64,000 bases of DNA from DASTQL01 sp035462375 (GCA_035462375.1 DATHUJ010000124.1:1-64000); one strand, 5' to 3'. Positions 18,461 to 29,984 are shown, numbered from the stretch's first letter. The notes: a model not told the origin generated them from the sequence alone. Program-made: numbers and translations.

Positions 18461-19822
18461 GTGAGACACCTGCGCCGCACGGCCCGATCGGGGGCCGTCC
18501 TCGCGCTCGTGGTGATGCTCGCCGGCGGGTTGCCGGGGGTGGCAGGGGCCCTGCCCACCCCCGTCCCGGGCGAGCCGCGCGACGCGACGGGGACGCCAGA
18601 GCCCCAGGAGGTCCACGGGCCGGATGAGGCCGCGGTGGACGAGGCGCGGGAGGCCGAGCGGCGGGCGGACAGCGCGGCAGAGCAGGCGGAGGTGGCCCTG
18701 ACGCAAGTCGCCGAGCGGCTCCTGGAGCTCGAGGTGGCGGCGGCCGTCGCGGTGGAGGCGGCCAACGCGGCCCGGATCGAGCTGGCCGAGGCCCAGGAGG
18801 AGGAGGCCGAGGCGAGGGCTGCGGCCGACGACGCGGCCGCCGCGGTCGAGGAGGCCAGGCTCCAGCTCGGCCGGATGGCCGCCGCGTCGTACCGCTCAGG
18901 CGGGGAGCTCGCCACCGTCGGCCTCGTCCTCGACGCCGAGGGCGAGCGCGAGGTCTTCGACCTCGCGAGGGTGCTGCGCTCTGCGACGTCGTCGCGGGTC
19001 GTGGCCCTGGGTCGGTGGCGGGTGGCCGGCGTCGAGGCCGAGACCGCAGCTGCCGCCGCCACCGACGCGGCCGCCCGGACGGCTGCAGCGGCGGCCGCGG
19101 CCGAGGAGCAGGCAGCGGCCGCCGACCAGGCGGTGGCCGAGCAGCGCGCCGCCATCGCCGAGGCCGAGGCGGAGCGGGACCGCCTGCTCGCCGAGCTCGC
19201 CGCCGCCCGCGAGACCACCGTGCAGCTGGAGCGGGAGCGGCAGGAGGCGCTCGCCGCCGCGGCGGCGCACCAGCGCGAGCTGGAGGCCCGACGGGCCGCG
19301 GAGCAGGCCGCCCGCGAGGCGGCAGAGGCCGAGGCCGAGCGCGCGGCCGAACCGGCGGACCCCGCGACCGGTCCGGTGCCCCCGGGTGTCGCGCCGCCGC
19401 CGGGCCCCGCGCCGGGCGAGACCTTCGGTTCAGGCACGTACGGGAACCACTACACGGAGGCGGGCGCAGCGGCGGCCGTCGCATGGGCGCGGACCCAGGT
19501 CGGCAAGCCGTACGGCTGGGGCCGGTCGGGACCGGACGCCTACGACTGCTCCGGCCTCACGATGCGCGCATGGGAGCGGGGCGGGGTGGCCCTGCAGCAC
19601 TGGAGCGTGGCTCAGGCCCGGGCCGTCACCCGGGTCCCGTACGGGGAGCTCCTCCCGGGTGACCTGGTGTTCTGGTCCACCAACGGCCAGGCATCGGGGG
19701 TCTACCACGTCGGGCTGTACGTGGGCGACGGTCAGATGATCCACGCACCGCGGACCGGCAAGCCGGTCGAGGAGCAGAGCGTCTTCTACTGGGTCACGCC
19801 CGCCTTCTACGGCCGGGTGTGA
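18461..19822 (+). CDS. Secreted coiled-coil NlpC/P60 peptidoglycan hydrolase
   Basis: About 453 residues. A signal peptide (RRTARSGAVLALVVMLAGGL, cleavage near AGA-LP) is followed by a long Ala/Glu/Arg coiled coil (about 45-310), a Pro/Gly linker, and a C-terminal NlpC/P60 domain with YDCSGLTMRAW (nucleophile Cys), YHVGLYVGDG (His) and MIHAPRTG. This is the RipA/RipC-like layout for a D,L-endopeptidase that cuts peptidoglycan stem peptides at division. Start: GTG 18461 has AGGAG 4 nt upstream and gives a clean signal peptide; an in-frame ATG at 18431 would add 10 residues. A TACCGT hexamer at 18396 may be the -10 box. Confidence 0.88.
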   Translation: MRHLRRTARSGAVLALVVMLAGGLPGVAGALPTPVPGEPRDATGTPEPQEVHGPDEAAVDEAREAERRADSAAEQAEVALTQVAERLLELEVAAAVAVEAANAARIELAEAQEEEAEARAAADDAAAAVEEARLQLGRMAAASYRSGGELATVGLVLDAEGEREVFDLARVLRSATSSRVVALGRWRVAGVEAETAAAAATDAAARTAAAAAAAEEQAAAADQAVAEQRAAIAEAEAERDRLLAELAAARETTVQLERERQEALAAAAAHQRELEARRAAEQAAREAAEAEAERAAEPADPATGPVPPGVAPPPGPAPGETFGSGTYGNHYTEAGAAAAVAWARTQVGKPYGWGRSGPDAYDCSGLTMRAWERGGVALQHWSVAQARAVTRVPYGELLPGDLVFWSTNGQASGVYHVGLYVGDGQMIHAPRTGKPVEEQSVFYWVTPAFYGRV

Positions 19823-19835
19823 GCCGCGGCCGTCT

Positions 19836-20360
19836 TCAGTGCCCGTCGTCGCCGGCCTTCTCCTTTCGCTCGCGCTCCCGCTCGTACGAGCGACGGATCT
19901 CCGCCTCGGCTTCGCTGCGGCCGACCCAGGTGGCACCCTCGACCGACTTGCCAGGCTCCAGGTCCTTGTAGACCTCGAAGAAGTGCTGGATCTCCAGCCG
20001 CTCGAACTCGGGCATGTGGTGGATGTCGCGCAGATGCTCCTTGCGCGGGTCGTCCACCGGGACGCACATCACCTTGTCGTCGCCGCCGGCCTCGTCCGTC
20101 ATCCGGAACATGCCGATGGCACGGCAACGGATCAGGCAACCCGGGAATGTCGGCTCGTCGATGAGGACCAGGGCGTCGAGCGGGTCGCTGTCCTCACCGA
20201 GCGTGTCCTCGATGAACCCGTAGTCCGAGGGGTAGCGGGTGGACGTGAAGAGCCGGCGGTCGAGCTTGATCCGACCGCTGTGGTGGTCCAGCTCGTACTT
20301 GTTCCTGCTCCCGCCCGGGATCTCGATCGTGACGTCGAACTCCATCGGCTCCACTGCCAC
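19836..20360 (-). CDS. ppa: Inorganic pyrophosphatase
   Basis: A family I soluble pyrophosphatase hydrolysing PPi to phosphate in the cytoplasm. FDVTIEIPGGSRNKYELDH starts the conserved core; YPSDYGFIEDTLGEDSDPLDALVLIDEPTFPG holds the metal-binding Asp residues (DxDPxD), and KVMCVPVDDPR follows. 174 residues from GTG 20360, chosen because CTGGAGGG lies 6 nt upstream; ATG 20345 gives the usual compact start and cannot be excluded. The C-terminal tail is Arg/Glu/Lys-rich. Convergent with the NlpC gene (13 bp gap) and divergent from dacB, an arrangement conserved in actinobacteria. Confidence 0.95.
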   Translation of the reverse strand: MAVEPMEFDVTIEIPGGSRNKYELDHHSGRIKLDRRLFTSTRYPSDYGFIEDTLGEDSDPLDALVLIDEPTFPGCLIRCRAIGMFRMTDEAGGDDKVMCVPVDDPRKEHLRDIHHMPEFERLEIQHFFEVYKDLEPGKSVEGATWVGRSEAEAEIRRSYERERERKEKAGDDGH

Positions 20361-20366
20361 AGCAAA

Positions 20367-20389
20367 CCCTCCAGGTCTCGGCTGGAGGG
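20367..20389 (-). promoter_or_regulatory. Hairpin that could mask the ppa ribosome site
   Basis: CCCTCCAG and CTGGAGGG form perfect 8-bp arms around a 7-nt loop. On the transcript the 3' arm is the Shine-Dalgarno GGAGGG of ppa, 6 nt before GTG 20360. Confidence 0.45.
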
Positions 20390-20434
20390 CAGTCTCCCGT
20401 ACCGTGGCCGCGACCGGAACCGCGTCGGGGGTGA

Positions 20435-21856
20435 ATGATGTCTCGCCGCGCCGCCGTGGTCGTCGTCGCCGGCGCCCTGCTCGCGGTCGTGGCGCTCGTC
20501 GTGGGGTCGCTCGTGCGGCCCGGGCGCGACGCGCCGGCCCCGTCGCCGTCACCGTCGGCCTCGCCCAGCACCAGCGAGCCCTCCGCGCCCCCCGTCGTGC
20601 TCGCGGCCGCGACGCCGGAGCCGGTCGACCCGTCGGCGCCTGCGGTGGCTGACGTGCTGGGCCCCGTGGCGGCCGATCCACGGCTGGGCGGCCGGGTGGG
20701 TGTCGCGGTGGTCGACCTGTCGTCGGGCGCCCTCGCGTACCGGCTCGAGGACGGGCGCGGGCAGACGCCGGCGAGCACGCTCAAGGTCCTCACCGCGGTC
20801 GCCGTGCTGCAGGCGGTGGGCCCGCAGACCCGCTTCAGCACCCGCGCGGTGCTCACCCCCGACGGGGGGACCGTGGTGCTGGTAGGGGGCGGTGACCCCC
20901 TGCTCACCGCGGATCCGGACCCGTCGGGGGTGCCGGAGCCCACCCCGCTCCCCGACCTCGCGACCGTCACGGCCGATGCGCTGCGTGCGGCCGGCGCCGG
21001 GCCGGTGCGGGTGGCGGTGGACGATCGCTTCTTCAGCGGCCCGGCGGTGGACCCGGACTGGGAACCCGGTTACGTCGGCGCGGGAGTCGTGTCGCCGGTC
21101 AGCGCGCTCGCCGTCGACGGGGGCCGGGCGTCGCCGCGCGCCGTCGGCCGATCGCCGGATCCCGCGGTCGCGGCCGGCCAGGCCTTCGCCCGGTTGCTGG
21201 CCACGTCCGGCGTCGCCGTCGAGGGCGGGGTCGAGCGGGTGCCCGTGCCTCGGGGCTCCAGCCAGCTCGGTGTCGTCCGGTCGGCGCCGCTCGACTCGGT
21301 CGTCGAGTACGTCCTGGCTACCAGCGACAACGACGCGGCAGAGGTGCTGGGGCGGCATGCGGCCTTCGTGACCGGCCGGCCCGCCTCCGAGTCGGGCGCG
21401 TCCGAGGCGCTGACGGCCGTCCTGGCGGGGCTCGGTCTCGACGTCACCGGGGCCGAACTGCGGGACGCGAGCGGTCTGGCCCGCGGGTCGTCGGTGCCGC
21501 CGCGACTGCTCGCCGACGCCCTCGCACTCGCTGCTTCACCGGACCACCCCCGGCTGCGGTCTGCCGTGACGGGACTGCCGGTGGCCGGCTTCACGGGGAC
21601 CCTCGACAGCCGGTTCGACGACGAGGCGGCGCTCGCGGGTGCCGGCGGGGTGCGTGCGAAGACGGGCACGCTGACCGGTGTCGGGTCGCTGGCCGGCGTC
21701 GTCACGGCCGAGACTGGGACCACCTACGCCTTCGCCGTCCTGGCCGATGCCGTCCCTCCCGGTGGCACCGCGGGTGCGCGGGAGGCGCTGGACGCGGTGG
21801 CCGCCACCCTCTCCGCTTGTGGGTGCGCCCCGGCCGCGGCGAGGGGCGGCCCCTGA
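20435..21856 (+). CDS. dacB: D-alanyl-D-alanine carboxypeptidase/endopeptidase (PBP4 type)
   Basis: A 473-residue class C low-molecular-weight penicillin-binding protein. An N-terminal membrane anchor or signal (AVVVVAGALLAVVALVVGSL) is followed by a Pro/Ser linker, then the catalytic domain: SxxK at Ser114-Lys117 (ASTLK), SDN at 297-299, and KTG at 409-411 (AKTGTLTG). It trims or cuts peptidoglycan stem peptides outside the membrane. Two adjacent ATG codons (20435, 20438) follow GGGGGTGA; a TACCGT at 20400 is a likely -10. Neighbour order ppa-dacB-DUF2342-tilS-hpt-ftsH matches the conserved actinobacterial block. Confidence 0.93.
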   Translation: MMSRRAAVVVVAGALLAVVALVVGSLVRPGRDAPAPSPSPSASPSTSEPSAPPVVLAAATPEPVDPSAPAVADVLGPVAADPRLGGRVGVAVVDLSSGALAYRLEDGRGQTPASTLKVLTAVAVLQAVGPQTRFSTRAVLTPDGGTVVLVGGGDPLLTADPDPSGVPEPTPLPDLATVTADALRAAGAGPVRVAVDDRFFSGPAVDPDWEPGYVGAGVVSPVSALAVDGGRASPRAVGRSPDPAVAAGQAFARLLATSGVAVEGGVERVPVPRGSSQLGVVRSAPLDSVVEYVLATSDNDAAEVLGRHAAFVTGRPASESGASEALTAVLAGLGLDVTGAELRDASGLARGSSVPPRLLADALALAASPDHPRLRSAVTGLPVAGFTGTLDSRFDDEAALAGAGGVRAKTGTLTGVGSLAGVVTAETGTTYAFAVLADAVPPGGTAGAREALDAVAATLSACGCAPAAARGGP

Positions 21857-21885
21857 GGCCACCGGCTCGGTACGGGCGCCTGACG

Positions 21886-21891
21886 TACCGT
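21886..21891 (+). promoter_or_regulatory. Leaderless-type -10 hexamer for 21899 gene
   Basis: TACCGT ends 7 nt before ATG 21899, with no Shine-Dalgarno between. Confidence 0.45.
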
Positions 21892-21898
21892 GGCGGGC

Positions 21899-23011
21899 AT
21901 GACGAGCGCTGCCGAAGGGTCCGGGCGTCCCGCCGACATGGTCGACTGGGACCTCGCCGTGGCGACGGCCCGGCGGCTGGCCCCGGCGGGACCCGTCGTT
22001 GACGCGACGGAGGCACGGGCGGTGGTCGCCGACCTGCGGGCGTTCGCCGCGTCCGCGGAGGACCCGGTCCGCTCGTACACCGGTATGGACGGGTCCTCGG
22101 CGCCCGCGCCCCTGGTCGTCGTGGACCGCGGAGGCTGGTCGCAGGCCAACGCCGACGGCATGCGCCAGCTGCTCGACCCGCTGGTCGCCAAGCTGCGGGC
22201 CGCTCGTCCCGGGCCGTCGTCCCCCATCGTCGAGGTCGCCGGGCCCAAGCTCACCGGAGTGGAGACCGGCGCCCTCCTGGCCTTCCTGTCCTCCAAGGTG
22301 CTCGGCCAGTTCGACCCGTTCTGGAGCGACGGGAACGGTGCCGCGGGCCGCCTCCTGCTGGTGGCCCCGAACGTCGTGCACGTGGAGCGTGAGCTGGAGG
22401 TGGACCCGCGGGACTTCCGGCTGTGGGTCTGCCTGCACGAGGAGACGCATCGGGTCCAGTTCACCGCGGTGCCGTGGTTGCGCGACCACATGCGCTCGAA
22501 CGTCGCCCGGTTCGTCGAGGCCACCGACGTCGACCCGTCGGTGCTGCTGTCCCGGGTGCGGGCGGTCGTCGAGGCGGTGGTGGAGTCCGCCCGCGGCGGC
22601 GACTCCGGGGGCCCGTCCCTCATCGACCTGGTCCAGTCGCCGGAGCAGAAGGTCGTCCTCGATCGGGTCACCGCGACGATGTCCCTGCTCGAGGGGCACG
22701 CCGACGTGGTCATGGACGGCGTCGGACCCCAGGTGGTGCCGTCGGTGGAGGAGATCCGGGCGAAGTTCCAGCGCCGCCGTCGCAGCAGCAGCGGCCTCGA
22801 CCGCACCGTCCGCCGCCTGCTCGGGCTCGAGGCCAAGATGCGGCAGTACCGCGACGGTGCGCGCTTCGTCCGCGGGGCCGTCGACCGGGTCGGGATGGTC
22901 GGCTTCAACCGGGTGTGGGAGTCCCCCGAGACCTTGCCCACCCTGCAGGAGATCTCCGACCCGGAGGCCTGGGTGCGGCGCGTGCACGGCCGGCCGGCGG
23001 TCACCGCCTGA
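21899..23011 (+). CDS. DUF2342 zinc-dependent metalloprotease-like protein
   Basis: A 370-residue member of the actinobacterial DUF2342 family (also annotated as coenzyme F420 biosynthesis-associated). The zincin motif HEETH occurs in WVCLHEETHRVQFTAVPWL, and a downstream Glu-rich helix (SLLEGHADVVMDGVG) supplies a plausible third ligand. No signal peptide, so cytoplasmic. True substrate unknown. Placement between dacB and tilS is the conserved position of this gene. Start decided by the leaderless TACCGT. Confidence 0.88.
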   Translation: MTSAAEGSGRPADMVDWDLAVATARRLAPAGPVVDATEARAVVADLRAFAASAEDPVRSYTGMDGSSAPAPLVVVDRGGWSQANADGMRQLLDPLVAKLRAARPGPSSPIVEVAGPKLTGVETGALLAFLSSKVLGQFDPFWSDGNGAAGRLLLVAPNVVHVERELEVDPRDFRLWVCLHEETHRVQFTAVPWLRDHMRSNVARFVEATDVDPSVLLSRVRAVVEAVVESARGGDSGGPSLIDLVQSPEQKVVLDRVTATMSLLEGHADVVMDGVGPQVVPSVEEIRAKFQRRRRSSSGLDRTVRRLLGLEAKMRQYRDGARFVRGAVDRVGMVGFNRVWESPETLPTLQEISDPEAWVRRVHGRPAVTA

Positions 23012-23077
23012 GGCGGCCGCACCCGCCCCGGCCGGCTGTGGCCTCGGCTGAGCCCGGAGTTGCGGCAGGATCGGGCC

Positions 23078-24040
23078 GTGGGGCCACCCCCGCCCGTCGC
23101 CGCCGTCCGGCTCGCCGTCCGGCAGGCGCTGCGCGTACTCGAACCCGACCGCACCGTCCTGGTCGCCTGCTCGGGCGGCGCCGACTCGTTGGCCCTGGCC
23201 GCTGCACTCGCCCACGAAGCACGGCACGAGCCGGACCGGCGGGCCGGGGCCGTCACGGTCGACCACGGCCTCCAGCCCGGGTCGGCCGCCCGCGCCCGAT
23301 CCGTCGCCGCCCACCTGGTGGCCGCGGGGCTTGACCCCGTCGAGACGGTTCACCTGCGCGTGGCCGGTCCGGATGGGCCGGAGGGAGCGGCTCGCCGGGC
23401 CCGGCGCGAGGCCCTCGAGTCCACCGCCCGGCGGCACGGCGACGCCGCCGTGCTGCTCGGCCACACGCGCGACGACCAGGCCGAGACCGTCCTGCTCGGT
23501 CTCGCCCGCGGCAGCGGGGCCCGCTCGCTGGGAGGGATGGCCCCCGTCACGGGGCGGTGGCTGCGACCGCTCCTCGGGCTGCCCCGCGACGCAGTGCGTG
23601 GGGCCGCACCCGTGGACGAGTCCCGCGAGCTGCCCTGGGAGGACCCGCACAACGACGACCCGTCCTACGCGCGCTCCCGGCTGCGCCACCGGGTGCTGCC
23701 CGTTCTCGAGGCCGAGCTCGGTCCGGGGATCGCCGCTGCCCTGGCCCGGAGCGCCGATCTGCTCCGCGACGACGCCGACGCGCTCGACGCCTGGGCCGCC
23801 GGGGTCCCCGCGGACCCCGAGGGCCTCGACGTCGCCGCCCTGGCCGCGCTGCCCCCCGCCGTACGACGTCGGGTCCTGCGGCGGGCGGCCCTCGGGGCGG
23901 GCAGCCCGGCGACGGACCTCACCGCGGCCCACGTACGGGCGGTGGAAGCGCTGGTCACCGGGTGGCGGGGACAGTCATGGGTCGACCTCCCGGGTGGTGT
24001 CCGGGCCCGGCGGGAGGGCGCCCGAGTGCGGCTGGTGTGA
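23078..24040 (+). CDS. tilS: tRNA(Ile)-lysidine synthetase
   Basis: A 320-residue N-type ATP pyrophosphatase that modifies the wobble C of tRNA-Ile(CAU) to lysidine so that it reads AUA. The PP-loop LVACSGGADSLAL lies near residue 25; VTVDHGLQPGSA, GHTRDDQAETVLLGLARGSG and DPSYARSRLRHRVLPVLE are the conserved catalytic and tRNA-contact segments. Short C-terminus, as usual in actinobacteria. GTG 23078 is preceded by AGGATCGGGCC, usable either as a ribosome site or as a weak leaderless -10 (CAGGAT). Upstream of hpt, the typical pairing. Confidence 0.93.
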   Translation: MGPPPPVAAVRLAVRQALRVLEPDRTVLVACSGGADSLALAAALAHEARHEPDRRAGAVTVDHGLQPGSAARARSVAAHLVAAGLDPVETVHLRVAGPDGPEGAARRARREALESTARRHGDAAVLLGHTRDDQAETVLLGLARGSGARSLGGMAPVTGRWLRPLLGLPRDAVRGAAPVDESRELPWEDPHNDDPSYARSRLRHRVLPVLEAELGPGIAAALARSADLLRDDADALDAWAAGVPADPEGLDVAALAALPPAVRRRVLRRAALGAGSPATDLTAAHVRAVEALVTGWRGQSWVDLPGGVRARREGARVRLV

Positions 24041-24069
24041 CTGCAGGGACGGTGTGGGAGGCTGCGCTC

Positions 24070-24621
<552 letters not shown>

Positions 24622-24813
24622 CTCCGGAACAGCGCCGGGAACACCCGCCTCACCTGCGACGTTGCCCACTCGCCGGGGTCGCCGCGTTGGGCGGGCGTCC
24701 TCGGCGCGGTGTACCGTCGAGAGACCTGGCCGATCCTGCGGAGCGGCCGTCCGACCGTCACCGGCACCGGCTGTCGTCACAGGTAGGAGGTACGGGCCTC
24801 GCAGGCTCGCATC

Positions 24814-26844
<2,031 letters not shown>

Positions 26845-26845
26845 G

Positions 26846-27469
26846 GTGGTGGCCGAGCCGGTGGCCGACGGGGCCCTGGCGGGCATCCCGGTCGGCGTCC
26901 CCGCCCCGTACGACGCGGCACGGGTGGAGGCGGCCGTCCGCGAGATCCTCGCGGCGATCGGCGAGGACCCCGAGCGCGACGGCCTGCGCGACACCCCGGC
27001 GCGGGTCGCCCGGGCGTACCGGGAGATGTTCCGCGGGCTGCACGAGCGGCCCGAGGACGTGCTCACCACGACCTTCGACCTCGGCCACGACGAGCTCGTG
27101 CTGGTCAAGGACATCGAGCTGGCGTCGAGCTGCGAGCACCACCTCGTGCCCTTCTACGGCAGCGCCCACATCGGCTACATCCCGAGCGCCGACGGCAGGA
27201 TCACCGGCCTGTCGAAGCTGGCCCGGCTGGTCGACGTCTACGCCAAGCGCCCGCAGGTGCAGGAGCGCCTCACCACCCAGGTCGCGGAGGCCATGGTGCA
27301 GTTCCTCCGCCCGCGCGGTGTGATCGTCGTGATCGAGGCCGAGCACCTGTGCATGACCATGCGCGGGGTACGCAAGCCCGGCGCCAAGACGGTGACGAGC
27401 GCGGTGCGCGGTGTGCTGCGCAACCCCGCCACGCGGGCCGAGGCGATGGCTCTGATCCTCGGTCGCTGA
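26846..27469 (+). CDS. folE: GTP cyclohydrolase I
   Basis: A 207-residue enzyme converting GTP to dihydroneopterin triphosphate, the first step of folate synthesis. Zinc ligands are in SSCEHHLVPFYG and HLCMTMRG; RDTPARVARAYREMF and ITGLSKLARLVDVYAKRPQVQERLT are conserved core segments. Two adjacent GTG codons (26846 and 26849) follow the ftsH stop directly, with GAGGGCTGAG as ribosome site, so translation is coupled to ftsH. folP follows after 19 bp. Confidence 0.95.
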   Translation: MVAEPVADGALAGIPVGVPAPYDAARVEAAVREILAAIGEDPERDGLRDTPARVARAYREMFRGLHERPEDVLTTTFDLGHDELVLVKDIELASSCEHHLVPFYGSAHIGYIPSADGRITGLSKLARLVDVYAKRPQVQERLTTQVAEAMVQFLRPRGVIVVIEAEHLCMTMRGVRKPGAKTVTSAVRGVLRNPATRAEAMALILGR

Positions 27470-27476
27470 ACCGCCG

Positions 27477-27482
27477 TAGGGT
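27477..27482 (+). promoter_or_regulatory. Leaderless-type -10 hexamer for folP
   Basis: TAGGGT ends 6 nt before the folP ATG; there is no Shine-Dalgarno. It could give folP its own transcript within the folate cluster. Confidence 0.45.
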
Positions 27483-27488
27483 GGCCAG

Positions 27489-28427
27489 ATGACCGTGTGG
27501 CCCGACGCCCAGCCGGGTCGCTCCGGGCTGCAGGCGGGGCGGCCCGCGGCGGGGCTCTCGGGACTGCCCCGGTTGCGGGACGAGGCGGCGGCGGCCGGTG
27601 AGCGCTGCCTGGTCATGGGCGTGGTCAACGTCACGCCGGACTCCTTCTCCGACGGCGGTCGCTGGTACGAGCCGGCCGACGCGGTCACGCACGGCCTCCG
27701 CCTCGCCGCCCAAGGAGCCGACCTGGTGGACGTGGGGGGCGAGTCGACGCGACCTGGTGCGGAGCGTCCACCGGTGGCGGAGGAGCTGCGCCGGGTCCTC
27801 CGCGTCGTGAGCGCCCTGGCCGGCCAGGGGGTCGTCGTGTCCGTGGACACCATGCGGGCCGAGGTGGCCGACGCAGCCCTCGAGGCGGGCGCTGCCCTGG
27901 TGAACGACGTGTCCGGCGGCCTCGCCGACCCGGAGATGCTCCCGCTGGTGGCCTCGGCCGGCGTCCCGGTCGTCCTCATGCACTGGCGCGGCCATTCCTC
28001 CGACATGCAGCAGCGGGCGCGCTACGACGACGTCGTGAGGGAGGTCGCCGGGGAGCTAGGCAACCGGGTCGACGCCGCACTGGCGGCGGGGGTCGACGCG
28101 GAGCGGATCGTGCTCGACCCCGGGATCGGCTTCGCCAAGACCGGTGAGCACAACTGGGCACTGCTGCACCGCCTCGGCGAGCTCACGGCGCTCGGTCGGC
28201 CGCTCCTGGTCGGAGCCTCCCGCAAGGCCTTCCTGGGCCGCTTGCTGGCCGACCCGGTCACCGGAGAGCCGAGGCCGCCGGAGGGGCGTGACTCCGCCAC
28301 CGCCGTGCTCTCCGCCTTCGCCGCGCAGGCCGGGGCCTGGTGCGTGCGGGTGCACGAGGTTCCGCCGTCGCTGGACGCCGTCCGGGTGGCTGCCCGGTGG
28401 GGCCGAGAGCCGGCGGCCGGGCGGTGA
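27489..28427 (+). CDS. folP: Dihydropteroate synthase
   Basis: A 312-residue TIM-barrel enzyme joining pABA to the pterin pyrophosphate; the sulfonamide target. Conserved MGVVNVTPDSFSDGG, DLVDVGGESTRPGAE, VSVDTMRAEVADAAL, LVNDVSGG, VVLMHWRG, LDPGIGFAKTGEHNW and LVGASRKAFLG. A 40-residue N-terminal Gly/Ala/Arg extension precedes the core, so a later start is possible, but the leaderless TAGGGT supports ATG 27489. The stop overlaps the next gene by GTGA. Confidence 0.95.
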   Translation: MTVWPDAQPGRSGLQAGRPAAGLSGLPRLRDEAAAAGERCLVMGVVNVTPDSFSDGGRWYEPADAVTHGLRLAAQGADLVDVGGESTRPGAERPPVAEELRRVLRVVSALAGQGVVVSVDTMRAEVADAALEAGAALVNDVSGGLADPEMLPLVASAGVPVVLMHWRGHSSDMQQRARYDDVVREVAGELGNRVDAALAAGVDAERIVLDPGIGFAKTGEHNWALLHRLGELTALGRPLLVGASRKAFLGRLLADPVTGEPRPPEGRDSATAVLSAFAAQAGAWCVRVHEVPPSLDAVRVAARWGREPAAGR

Positions 28428-28882
28428 GCCCGGCGACCAGCGGAGTCGCCTCGTCCAGCGACCCGGGCGCCCAGGGCGCGGTGCTCGAGGCGAACCAGTC
28501 CTTCTACGACGCCGTGGAGCAGGGGGACCTCGACGCGCTCGAGGCGGTCTGGGTCGACGAGCGAGACGGCGCCGTTGCCGCGTGCGTGCACCCGGGCCTC
28601 GAGCCGATCCACGGCCGGGCCGGTGTCCTGCGTTCCTGGGCCGCGGTCATGGCCGGCACCCCGTACCTGCAGTTCGTCCTCACCGACCTCGAGGTGCAGG
28701 TCCACGGGGAGACCGCCGTCGTCACCTGCACCGAGAACATGCTCAGCGCCCCGGAAGGCATGCCGACGACGAGCTTCGCCGGCGGGCACGCGGTGGCGAC
28801 CAACGTCTTCCGCCGCACGACGGGAGGCTGGCGGTTGTGGGTGCACCACGCCTCCCCGGTGCTGCAGCCGGGCGGCCGTTGA
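28424..28882 (+). CDS. NTF2/SnoaL-like protein
   Basis: A 152-residue cone-shaped fold of the nuclear transport factor 2-like superfamily: EANQSFYDAVEQGDLDALEAVW, then GLEPIHGRAGVLRSWAAVM, a beta-strand GETAVVTCTENML, and FRRTTGGWRLWVHHASPVL at the end. Members bind small hydrophobic ligands or act as isomerases; this one has no assigned activity. GTGA overlap with folP shows co-translation, so a role near folate metabolism is possible but unproven. Confidence 0.82.
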   Translation: MSPATSGVASSSDPGAQGAVLEANQSFYDAVEQGDLDALEAVWVDERDGAVAACVHPGLEPIHGRAGVLRSWAAVMAGTPYLQFVLTDLEVQVHGETAVVTCTENMLSAPEGMPTTSFAGGHAVATNVFRRTTGGWRLWVHHASPVLQPGGR

Positions 28883-28924
28883 GGCGCAGGCCGGCCGGGC
28901 GCCCCCGCGCCCGTCCACCGATGA

Positions 28925-29854
28925 TCAACTGCGGGGCGGAGCGGCCGGACGAGCGGTGTGGTCAGCGGCGGCGCGTGCGGACCCGGGCTCACGCACGACC
29001 TGCTGGACCTGCGTCTCGTCCACGGCGGGGACGACACCCACCACCGTGGCGTCCGGGTCGGCCGGCTCGTCGTCGGCGACGGGCGTCACGAGCTGGGTGG
29101 CGTCGGCGTCCTCGGCCGGCGCGACGTCGACCGGCGCCTCGGGAGCGACGTCCTCCGGCGCCACTGCCAGACCGGCGGCTGCGGCGGGCCCGAGCCCCGG
29201 CAGCTGGCTCAGCACGTCGCGGATCCCCGACAGCCGCTCGACGAGGGTCGCGTGCTCCTGCTGCAGCTGCTCCACGCGGGCGGCGGCCTCCGCCTCGCGC
29301 GCGGAAGCTCGCTGCTCGGCGGCATCCTGGAGCTCCGTGGCCCGGCGCTCCGCCGAGGCGACCGTGTCCGCGGCCCGCTGCTCGGCCTCCGCCTCACGCG
29401 CGGTGGCCCGTTCCGCCGCCTGGGTCTCGCGCGTCGAGGCGCGCTCCTCCGCCTCGGTGACCATGCTCGCGGCCCGCACCCCGGCCTCCCCGACGAGGCC
29501 CGAGGCCTCGTCCTCCGCCGCCCGGACGCGCTCGCGGGCCTCGGCTTCGGCCAGCCCAAGGATCTCGGCGACCCGGGTGCCGAGCTCCTCGAAGGGCGGC
29601 ACGGAGTCCTCGTACAACGCCTTCCACCGCGCGGCCTCGGCGGCCGTCTCGTCGTGCCGGCCCGCCGTCTCACGCAGGGCGGCCTCCAGGTCCTCGACCC
29701 TGGCCCGCAAGGCGCTCAGCTCCCGTTCGGTGCGAGTGACGAACGCGTCGACCTCGGACCGGGCGTAACCCCGCCACGACGGTGTGAACCTCACCACGTG
29801 CTCGACGTCGCTGGTCAGCATGGGGAGCAGGCTGTCGGAGTCGCGCTCGGTCAC
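28925..29854 (-). CDS. DivIVA-domain coiled-coil protein
   Basis: A 309-residue protein. Residues 15-60 (VVRFTPSWRGYARSEVDAFV, then a helix) match the DivIVA N-terminal membrane-binding domain. Residues 60-215 are a continuous Ala/Glu/Arg coiled coil with a heptad-like AEERASTRETQAAERATARE pattern, and the C-terminal 95 residues are acidic and Pro/Val-rich, probably disordered. Homologues mark poles or septa and scaffold cell-wall synthesis. GTG 29854 has GGGAGG 7 nt upstream. It is inserted antiparallel between folP/NTF2 and folB, splitting the folate cluster. Confidence 0.82.
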   Translation of the reverse strand: MTERDSDSLLPMLTSDVEHVVRFTPSWRGYARSEVDAFVTRTERELSALRARVEDLEAALRETAGRHDETAAEAARWKALYEDSVPPFEELGTRVAEILGLAEAEARERVRAAEDEASGLVGEAGVRAASMVTEAEERASTRETQAAERATAREAEAEQRAADTVASAERRATELQDAAEQRASAREAEAAARVEQLQQEHATLVERLSGIRDVLSQLPGLGPAAAAGLAVAPEDVAPEAPVDVAPAEDADATQLVTPVADDEPADPDATVVGVVPAVDETQVQQVVREPGSARAAADHTARPAAPPRS

Positions 29855-29984
29855 CGCGGGACCTCCCGGTCGGGGTGGGCGGGCTGTGCTTCCACCCTCA
29901 CCCAGGCCGGTCGCCCGAGGCAAACGCGGACCGGTGACCGGACACCCGCCGCACCCAGGTCGGCACGCAGCACCGCGATGCCGC

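Noticed and set aside
24785..24790. AGGAGG as the ftsH ribosome site
   Set aside because: 23 nt from the ATG, too far; no start codon lies nearer in frame.
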